12,535 bases of DNA from DASQBT01 sp049578545. GTDB lineage: Bacteria > Pseudomonadota > Gammaproteobacteria > Burkholderiales > Thiobacillaceae. The DNA lies in contig JBAUMF010000059.1 of assembly GCA_049578545.1 (NCBI GenBank), positions 1 to 12,535 of the forward strand, in the 5' to 3' direction. Positions 7,343 to 12,535 of the stretch are shown here, one piece after another. Each line of letters begins with the position of its first letter. Positions within the stretch are counted from its first letter, which is position 1. The notes under the pieces were generated by a model, which worked only from the letters and a program-made list of their open reading frames with translations, was not told where the DNA came from and did not search any database. A program made the position numbers and the translations under genes.

Positions 7343-8266
7343 TTGAGCGAGTTTTTCAGTAAAGTAGATAAAACCTTGCGCTATTATGGCGCCAGAATGT
7401 TAATTGTGTTGCGTGGCGTCTGGTGGAATTTGATGAAACGGCCTGCGCAGCGGCCCATCATTGTGGTGGGCTGCTCCCGTGCAGGCACGACGCTGGTGTA
7501 CAAGACACTCTCCGAGTCCCACGAAATAGGCAGCCTGCAAAGGGAAACCCATGATTTCTGGGTGGATCTGCATCCGTTGCAGGAGAAGAACTGGAACACC
7601 CATGGCCTGAACGCTACAGATGCGAATCCACTGGAACGGGATATCGTCAGCCGGTATTTCTATGCCCGTACCGGGCATCATCGCTGGGTGGACAAGAACA
7701 ACCAGAACGGCTTATGCGTTCCTTACTTGCACGCACTGTTTCCGGATGCGGTCTTTGTCTATGTGAAGCGCAGCCCGGGAGACAATATCAACTCGCTGAT
7801 CGAGGGCTGGGGAAAGCCAGAGGAATTTGCGACCTGGTCTGACAAACTCCCGGCAAAAGTTGATATCGACGGGCGCTACAAAAAATGGTGTTTTTTCCTG
7901 GCGGATGGCTGGCGCGCCTACCTGGGCCGGCCGATTGAGGAAATCTGCGCTTTTCAGTATCAGGCTATCAACCAGGCCATTTTGGACGCTAGGCAACAAA
8001 TTCACCCTGACCAGTGGGTAGAAGTTTTTTATGAAGATTTTCTGCGCCAGCCTGTTGAAACATTCCGTCAGGTGTTCGAACGCTGTGGACTGTACTTTGA
8101 TCAGGCGCTGGAAAGACATTGCGCCCAAGTGCTGGACATTCCCTATAACGCCTTCTCCGAAATTCGTCTGGACAAGTGGAAAGACGGCCCCAACCGGGAA
8201 AAAGTCGCCCGCGCCGTGCCCATGGTAGGGCAGGTGGCAGGACGCATGGGGTATGCGCTTACATGA
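7343..8266 (+). CDS. Sulfotransferase family protein (PAPS-dependent, Sulfotransfer_3-like)
   Basis: A 307-residue protein with the two PAPS-binding signatures. The 5'-phosphosulfate loop is IIVVGCSRAGTTLVYKTL (residues 39-56), equivalent to the family G.PRSGTT. The 3'-phosphate region is VFVYVKRSPGDNINSLIEGW (137-156), with Arg143 and Ser151 in the expected places. The family transfers sulfate from PAPS to a hydroxyl or amine; here the likely acceptor is a sugar of the locus glycan, by context only. No signal peptide; cytoplasmic. The first residues precede an amphipathic basic stretch that might touch the membrane. The start is taken as TTG with AAGG eight bases upstream. An in-frame ATG at 7397 would give a 289-residue protein that still holds the whole P-loop, so the start is uncertain. 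It is the first gene of the second plus-strand block, and its TGA overlaps the ATG of the next gene at 8263. Confidence 0.82.
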   Translation: MSEFFSKVDKTLRYYGARMLIVLRGVWWNLMKRPAQRPIIVVGCSRAGTTLVYKTLSESHEIGSLQRETHDFWVDLHPLQEKNWNTHGLNATDANPLERDIVSRYFYARTGHHRWVDKNNQNGLCVPYLHALFPDAVFVYVKRSPGDNINSLIEGWGKPEEFATWSDKLPAKVDIDGRYKKWCFFLADGWRAYLGRPIEEICAFQYQAINQAILDARQQIHPDQWVEVFYEDFLRQPVETFRQVFERCGLYFDQALERHCAQVLDIPYNAFSEIRLDKWKDGPNREKVARAVPMVGQVAGRMGYALT

Positions 8267-9459
8267 TGCATTGGCTGGTTCTGCTGGGAGGTTCGTGGCT
8301 TACTGTGTGGCTGTTCCTGCTGTTGGCGTATGTCCGCCCCCTTTGGGCGTGCTGGAAAGAACCGGTGCTGAAGTGTCCCGTTCTGATCCTGGAATCCGAC
8401 GACTGGGGCGCCGGCCCACTGGAGCAGGCAGAAGCGCTGGATAGAATTGTTCATTACCTTTCAGGTTTTCGCGATCAAACCGGCCATCCGGCCGTGATGA
8501 CTCTGGGCATCATACTGGAGGTCCCCGACGGAGAACGGATCAGGCAGGATGATCTGCGTGCCTATCATGGCCTGCGCATCAACTCGCCAGTTTTTGCCCC
8601 CGTCCGGTCGGCCTTGGATGCGGGAATCGAAGCGCGGGTATTGGCGCCACAGCTCCATGGCTTGACCCACTACCGGCCGTCGACCCTGTTGAAGCTCGCC
8701 GGGAACAATGCTCAGGTGCGTGAATGGCTGACCGGATCTTCGCCCGCTACCACTGAAACCCTGCCTGATGCGCTGCAATCCAACTGGATCGATGCGGCGA
8801 GCCTGCCATCGCTACCCTTGTCGGATGCAGAAATCGAGCACGAGGCGAGGGACGCTTGTGCCGCCTATCGTGAGGTTTTTGGCCCACCTCGGGTGGCGGT
8901 GGCGACCACTTTCATCTGGAGCGAACAGGTGGAACAAGCCTGGAAGGAACAAGGTGTGGATACTGTTGTCACGCCGGGACGTCGCTATACTTCGCGCAAT
9001 ATCCTGGGTCAGCCGGATGGGGTGGATAAACAGATATATAACGGAATGATTTCGTCGAGGGATTTGCTTTATCTGGTGAGGGATGTTTACTTTGAACCGG
9101 CCCGCGGCAACGGTCCGGAGAAAATTATAGACGGGGCGATAGCGAAGACGGCATTGGGCCAGCCGACGTTGGTGGAGACCCATCGATTCAATTTTCTCGG
9201 CCCAAGTGCGGACACAAACCTAGGCGCCCTGTGCGATGCCCTGGCAAGGATTATGGCGCGTTGGCCACAGATCCGTTTCCTGTCTTCAGCAGAACTGGCT
9301 GATGTGTACAGAGACCTTGATCCGAACTGGATAGAGAGTCGTGTTGCGATCCGGGTGCGGACTTGGGTCAAGCGGGTCCAGGGGTTGCCGCGTTTCCGCA
9401 AGCTGTCCCAAATGACCGGTCTAATTCTGGTATTGAAACTGATCGGGTCTTCAGCGTGA
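8263..9459 (+). CDS. Membrane-anchored polysaccharide-deacetylase-like protein
   Basis: A 398-residue protein with one N-terminal membrane segment (about 4-27) and no typical cleavage site, then a soluble domain. Motifs fit a divergent NodB/carbohydrate esterase 4 barrel. VLILESDDWG (40-49) stands for the TFDDG motif with Asp46/Asp47; QLHGLTH (130-136) gives the His-x3-His metal pair (His132, His136); VATTFIWS and VTPGRRY (246-252) lie where later barrel strands are expected; and VETHRFNF (304-311) resembles the final L.H motif. The family removes N- or O-acetyl groups from glycans. The spacing between motifs is longer than in standard members, so activity is inferred and the protein may be a distant relative. 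The longer in-frame ATG at 8176 is rejected: the start at 8263 forms an ATGA overlap with the sulfotransferase stop and gives the hydrophobic N-terminus. The anchor orientation, hence cytoplasmic or periplasmic action, is not settled. Confidence 0.65.
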   Translation: MMHWLVLLGGSWLTVWLFLLLAYVRPLWACWKEPVLKCPVLILESDDWGAGPLEQAEALDRIVHYLSGFRDQTGHPAVMTLGIILEVPDGERIRQDDLRAYHGLRINSPVFAPVRSALDAGIEARVLAPQLHGLTHYRPSTLLKLAGNNAQVREWLTGSSPATTETLPDALQSNWIDAASLPSLPLSDAEIEHEARDACAAYREVFGPPRVAVATTFIWSEQVEQAWKEQGVDTVVTPGRRYTSRNILGQPDGVDKQIYNGMISSRDLLYLVRDVYFEPARGNGPEKIIDGAIAKTALGQPTLVETHRFNFLGPSADTNLGALCDALARIMARWPQIRFLSSAELADVYRDLDPNWIESRVAIRVRTWVKRVQGLPRFRKLSQMTGLILVLKLIGSSA

Positions 9460-10385
9460 ACGCCCCGCGTTTTTCGGTGATCATTCCCGCACACAATAGT
9501 GCAAAAACGCTGGCGCGATCAATCGATTCGGTGCTGGCGCAAACCTGGCCGGCACATGAAATCATCGTGGTGGACGATGCTTCCAGCGATGAGACTAGCG
9601 CAGTGGCAACAGCATTCGGAACGCAAATCCGCTACCTTCGCCGGGAACACAACAGCGGAGTATCGGCCGCCCGCAATTACGGCGTTGAGCAGGCGAATGG
9701 TGACTGGCTGGCGTTCCTTGATGCGGATGACTGGTATTTTCCGGAGCGACTCCGACTGCATGCCGAATGGATTGTTCAGGATCCTTCCCTGAACTTTCTG
9801 ACCGGCGATTACGAATACCATGACGAAGTAGGCAACCTACTTGGACTATCCATGAAACAGCACGAGTCGGGCAGGATGATGCTGCAGAAGGCAGGGGGCG
9901 AAACGCGAGTGATCATGCAGGATGCAGATTTTGAAGCCTTTGTGGCCGATCATTTCGGCGATACTCATACCCTCAGTGTCGGCCGCGACCTGTTTCTGAA
10001 GGCAGGGGGATATCCCTTGGGGTTTAAGGTTTGCGAAGACGTCCATCTGTTAATCCGGATTGTGGCACAGAGCAAAAGGGCAGGCGTCATTTGTCAGCCC
10101 CTGGGGGTTTATTTGATTCATGGTGCCAGCACCACTCGGCGAGACCCGGTGGCGGCACAAAGTGAAAATGTGCGCACTTTGCTGGACCTTAAAATGAGAG
10201 CCAGGGACTATCCGGCGCTGGTGCGGCGCGGCGTTATGAAACGCTTGCGGGATGCCCGCCTCAACATGGGCTATGCCCTCGCCAAGCAAGACGGGCGCTG
10301 GCCTGCGGCCCGTGCCGTGCTGCCTTCCCTGCTTGAAACACCAAGCCTAACCAGCCTGCGCAATTTGATTTCCGTATTGAGATGA
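9456..10385 (+). CDS. Glycosyltransferase family 2 (GT-A)
   Basis: A 309-residue inverting glycosyltransferase of GT-A fold. The N-terminal core is textbook: FSVIIPAHNSAKTLARSI from residue 6, EIIVVDDASSDET (35-47), NSGVSAARNYG (66-76), and the metal-binding FLDADDW (87-93; Asp89-x-Asp91). The C-terminal half holds FGDTHTLSVGRDLFLKAGGY and CEDVHLLIRI, the latter supplying the ED motif usual for the catalytic base region. No membrane segment; it probably acts at the inner face of the membrane on a lipid-linked intermediate. Sugar donor unknown. A start at 9363 would intrude 97 bp into the previous gene and add unrelated residues. GTG at 9456 gives a GTGA overlap like the neighbours and begins five residues before the fold, so it is preferred, though its ribosome site is weak. 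The gene ends in an ATGA overlap with the next. Confidence 0.9.
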   Translation: MNAPRFSVIIPAHNSAKTLARSIDSVLAQTWPAHEIIVVDDASSDETSAVATAFGTQIRYLRREHNSGVSAARNYGVEQANGDWLAFLDADDWYFPERLRLHAEWIVQDPSLNFLTGDYEYHDEVGNLLGLSMKQHESGRMMLQKAGGETRVIMQDADFEAFVADHFGDTHTLSVGRDLFLKAGGYPLGFKVCEDVHLLIRIVAQSKRAGVICQPLGVYLIHGASTTRRDPVAAQSENVRTLLDLKMRARDYPALVRRGVMKRLRDARLNMGYALAKQDGRWPAARAVLPSLLETPSLTSLRNLISVLR

Positions 10386-11539
10386 AGCCGCGATATCTCG
10401 TGTTGACCGAGCTGTTTCTGCCAACTAAGGGCGGCACCGCAGTATGGTTCGATGAGGTCTATCGCCGTCTCGGAGACAAGACCACCCATATTGTCACTGC
10501 AGACGTGCCTGGTGCAGCAGAGCACGACTGCAATCATCCCAACACGGTTCACCGCTTGGCTTTGCACAGGGTATCCTGGATACATCCAGAATCGCTGCTA
10601 ATGTACTGCCGGCTCTTCATGCATTCATTCTACCTGGCGGCAACCCGGCGCTTTGCTGCCATCCACGCGGGACGCGCATTGCCTGAAGGGCTGGTGGCCT
10701 GGGCTGTGGGCTATCTGACCTTTCACAAGGTGGTGATTTATGCCCATGGCGAGGAGCTCACAACCTGGGGGCGTGGTCTGAAATACAAGGCAATGTGCTT
10801 CGCGCTGCGTCACGCCAACAAGGTGATCGCTAACAGTGAATTCACGCGTGATGAACTGATCAAGATGGGTGTGAACGTTCAACTTATCACGCTCATCTAT
10901 CCGGGCGTGGACGTCGGGCGCTTTCGGTCGGGGCTTCCTTGTGATGACCTCAAGCTAAGCATCGGCTTGAAACCGAATCAGAAGCTTATCTTATCGGTTG
11001 GGCGCTTGAGCCGGCGCAAGGGCTTTGACATGGTAATCCGGAGCCTGCCCGTATTGTTAAGCAAGGGCTTGGACGTACGTTTCGCCCTGATTGGAATTGG
11101 CGAGGATATGGGGTATCTTAAAAAACTGGCGCAGAAACTTGCTGTTACCGATCGGGTTGATTTCTTGGGGCATGTTCGAATGGAGGACTTGCCGCGCTGG
11201 TACAACGTCTGCGATGTCTTTGCTATGCCCAATCGGGAGATAGATGGTGACACGGAAGGTTTTGGCTTGGTGTTTCTCGAGGCTGCTGCCTGCGGCAAGC
11301 CAGCCATCGCGGGGCGTGCCGGAGGCACCGGAGCCGCCGTGTTGGAGGGAGAAACTGGGTTCCGGGTTGACGGCACGGATGAGCGCGAATTAATCGACAG
11401 ACTTGAGGAATTTCTCACCAATCCGGAACTACTTCAGCGACTCGGGAACAACGCCCATCGCCGGGCAGTAACCGAATTCACTTGGGAATCGGTCGCGCAG
11501 CGAACGAACAGTTTGGCCGTCAACAGGCATCGGAGGTAA
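10382..11539 (+). CDS. Glycosyltransferase family 4 (GT-B), complete
   Basis: A 385-residue retaining glycosyltransferase. The N-terminal acceptor domain begins with YLVLTELFLPTKGGTAVW (the glycine-rich loop) and includes AHGEEL (121-126) and NSEFTRDEL (151-159). The C-terminal donor domain has LSVGRLSRRKGFD (204-216, the basic phosphate-contacting segment), FLGHV and the EX7E motif EGFGLVFLE (Glu292 and Glu300), then ACGKPAIA and a final TWESVAQRT helix. It should move a sugar from a nucleotide donor, retaining the anomeric configuration, to the lipid-linked glycan at the cytoplasmic membrane. Unlike the fragment at the left edge, both Glu residues of EX7E are kept, so the two GT4 enzymes are not near copies. 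The ATG overlaps the stop of the family 2 enzyme (ATGA 10382-10385). Linkage and sugar are not predictable. Confidence 0.92.
   Translation: MKPRYLVLTELFLPTKGGTAVWFDEVYRRLGDKTTHIVTADVPGAAEHDCNHPNTVHRLALHRVSWIHPESLLMYCRLFMHSFYLAATRRFAAIHAGRALPEGLVAWAVGYLTFHKVVIYAHGEELTTWGRGLKYKAMCFALRHANKVIANSEFTRDELIKMGVNVQLITLIYPGVDVGRFRSGLPCDDLKLSIGLKPNQKLILSVGRLSRRKGFDMVIRSLPVLLSKGLDVRFALIGIGEDMGYLKKLAQKLAVTDRVDFLGHVRMEDLPRWYNVCDVFAMPNREIDGDTEGFGLVFLEAAACGKPAIAGRAGGTGAAVLEGETGFRVDGTDERELIDRLEEFLTNPELLQRLGNNAHRRAVTEFTWESVAQRTNSLAVNRHRR
11532..11536 (+). promoter_or_regulatory. Ribosome binding site for the secreted TPR protein
   Basis: GGAGG lies 10 bases before the ATG at 11547. A second GGAG at 11541-11544 is too close, at 2 bases, to serve. 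This is the only junction in the second block without a stop-start overlap (7-bp gap), so the TPR gene has its own clear initiation site. Confidence 0.65.
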
Positions 11540-11546
11540 TGGAGTT

Positions 11547-12341
11547 ATGACGCATCGACTGCTGGCTTATGTTTTTCTTGCAAGCTTTCAAACTTCGGCA
11601 ATCGCGTTAACGGGTTTTACCGTTTCGCGAGAGGAACTGGCGAGAATGCCTGCCTACTGCACTGCAAGTTATGGCGCGCTCGTCGGGCTGCCCCAGATGC
11701 AGGAATCCTTGCGCGGTACTATTCCGCCTGACTGTCCGAGCATACATCACTACTGTGACGGCCTCAAAGCCATGATCCGGGTGGACAGCATTCCCACCGA
11801 GAAAGATGCTTGGCTCTCTTCCGCCATCAGTAGCTTCCAAGGTGTAGTTAGAGACTGGGAACACCGAGGTCAAACTTGCTCGGTAAGGCCAGAGGCCTAT
11901 ACAAACTTGGGAAAGGGACTCCGGCGCCGAAACAGGGCCTCAACCGCTGAAGCCATTGCATATTTTCATAAAGCGCTGGAACTCAAGCCCGACTACTTGC
12001 CAGCATACTTTGCGCTTAGCGATTCTTACCTCGACATAGGGAAGAAAAGTGAGGCGCTCGGCGTGGTCGAGGAAGGCCTGAAATATGTGCCTGATTCGAA
12101 GGGGTTGCTCCGGCGATTCAAGGAACTTGGCGGGATAACTCCGCCCGCCCCGATTGCCAAGCCAAATCCTCAGCAACCGTCAGCCGCAGCTGGCCCTGGA
12201 CCTGAACCATCGACGTCCCCGAGCACCACACCCAACAGGACTGGGGGAGAAAGTGTGGTCGGTGCGCCGGCAGCGGTTGAGCCGGAGCCGCCCAAGATCG
12301 GTTCGCCGACGGACCCCTATTGCCGTTTTTGTCCGAACTGA
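11547..12341 (+). CDS. Secreted TPR protein with Pro-rich tail and C-terminal CxxC
   Basis: A 264-residue protein not recognised as a named family. Residues 1-20 form a Sec-type signal peptide (MTHRLLAYVFLASFQTSAIA, cleavage likely near 20), with no lipobox Cys, so a periplasmic or exported protein is expected. The mature N-terminal part (about 30-112) carries four cysteines (38, 63, 70, 111) that could form disulfides, including PDCPSIHHYCDGLKAM. Two TPR units follow at about 113-182 (AEAIAYFHKALELKPDY and SEALGVVEEGLKYVPDS). From about 197 to 255 there is a low-complexity Pro/Ser/Ala/Thr linker, ending in PTDPYCRFCPN with Cys259 and Cys262. It lies 7 bp after the second GT4 gene in the same direction, so it is likely co-transcribed and may serve glycan assembly or export in the envelope. 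It is much smaller than the large PrsT-type TPR lipoproteins of exosortase loci. Role is inference. Confidence 0.82.
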   Translation: MTHRLLAYVFLASFQTSAIALTGFTVSREELARMPAYCTASYGALVGLPQMQESLRGTIPPDCPSIHHYCDGLKAMIRVDSIPTEKDAWLSSAISSFQGVVRDWEHRGQTCSVRPEAYTNLGKGLRRRNRASTAEAIAYFHKALELKPDYLPAYFALSDSYLDIGKKSEALGVVEEGLKYVPDSKGLLRRFKELGGITPPAPIAKPNPQQPSAAAGPGPEPSTSPSTTPNRTGGESVVGAPAAVEPEPPKIGSPTDPYCRFCPN

Positions 12342-12535
12342 CGGATCCTGTTGTGGATGTGGTGAGCCCATTGGTTGAGTTACGCGCCCTGGCAGTGGCT
12401 AGCCTAGCCCGAAGTTTGGCGCCATGAACGAGTGAGTTCCTTGATATTGCAGACGAAATAGGATTGGTGTGATGCGGTTACTGGGAACAGCCTGGGTCGA
12501 TGCCGAGCAGAGCAAAGGCTTTGGCTTGTGTCGGG
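12342..12535 (+). other. Non-coding right edge with only fragmentary open frames
   Basis: The 194 bp after the TPR gene hold no gene I can support. An ATG at 12472, with AGGA eight bases upstream, opens a frame that runs off the window (MRLLGTAWVDAEQSKGFGLC...), so a gene might begin here. On the minus strand a frame enters from the edge and stops at 12404, ending NIKELTRSWRQTSG; it could equally be the tail of an opposing gene. Neither is recognised. A small palindrome, GGCTAG-C-CTAGCC, lies at 12397-12409 with no T run after it, so it is not called a terminator. Confidence 0.35.

Noticed and set aside
12397..12409. Palindrome GGCTAG-C-CTAGCC as an intrinsic terminator
   Set aside because: The arms are only six bases with a single-base centre, and no T run follows.
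12391..12410. Possible sigma-54 promoter (TGGCAG...TAGC) after the TPR gene
   Set aside because: The spacing between GG and GC is nine rather than ten bases and the -12 element is poor; no gene clearly follows at the right distance.
1..12535. CRISPR array, tRNA, rRNA or insertion sequence
   Set aside because: Reading both strands shows no spaced identical repeats, no cloverleaf or rRNA-like segment, and no transposase motifs or terminal inverted repeats.

Overview
The window is a stretch of an exopolysaccharide or surface-glycan biosynthesis locus from a Gram-negative bacterium. It is most likely a proteobacterium, plausibly a betaproteobacterium, of the kind that carries an exosortase A (XrtA/EpsH, PEP-CTERM) system. 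The lineage is inferred from three things: moderately high GC by eye, dense gene packing with GTG and TTG starts, and above all a 434-residue membrane protein that strongly resembles the exosortase A-associated O-glycosylation ligase family (TIGR03097). The exosortase itself, the chain-length and export proteins, and any PEP-CTERM substrate are not in this window.

Layout. Positions 2-5115 hold a five-gene plus-strand block: the 3' end of a family 4 glycosyltransferase, a CapK/PaaK-like adenylate-forming enzyme, a predicted alpha/alpha-toroid protein with regularly spaced Q..G repeats, a formyltransferase and the O-ligase. Each junction is a 4-bp ATGA or GTGA overlap, so the block should be one translationally coupled operon. 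A 346-bp gap (5116-5461) without a convincing gene separates it from a convergent, minus-strand asparagine-synthetase-like gene (5462-7291). Only 51 bp further on, a second plus-strand block starts divergently (7343-12341): a sulfotransferase, a membrane-anchored polysaccharide-deacetylase-like protein, a family 2 glycosyltransferase, a family 4 glycosyltransferase, and a secreted TPR protein with a proline-rich tail and a C-terminal CxxC. The last 194 bp hold no gene that can be supported.

How the genes may work together (inference). The three glycosyltransferases would add sugars to a lipid-linked repeat unit. The formyltransferase, adenylate-forming enzyme, amide-ligase-like protein, sulfotransferase and deacetylase-like protein would decorate it. 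The O-ligase would polymerise the glycan or transfer it to an acceptor on the periplasmic side, and the secreted TPR protein may act in the envelope as an assembly factor. The less ordinary parts are the rich set of tailoring enzymes, the asparagine-synthetase homologue that lacks its glutaminase nucleophile, the toroid protein of unknown reaction, and the TPR protein with its cysteine tail.

Four start codons have been set inside longer open frames, at 370, 8263 and 9456 (coupling overlaps) and at 7343 (TTG; uncertain, with ATG 7397 as the alternative).
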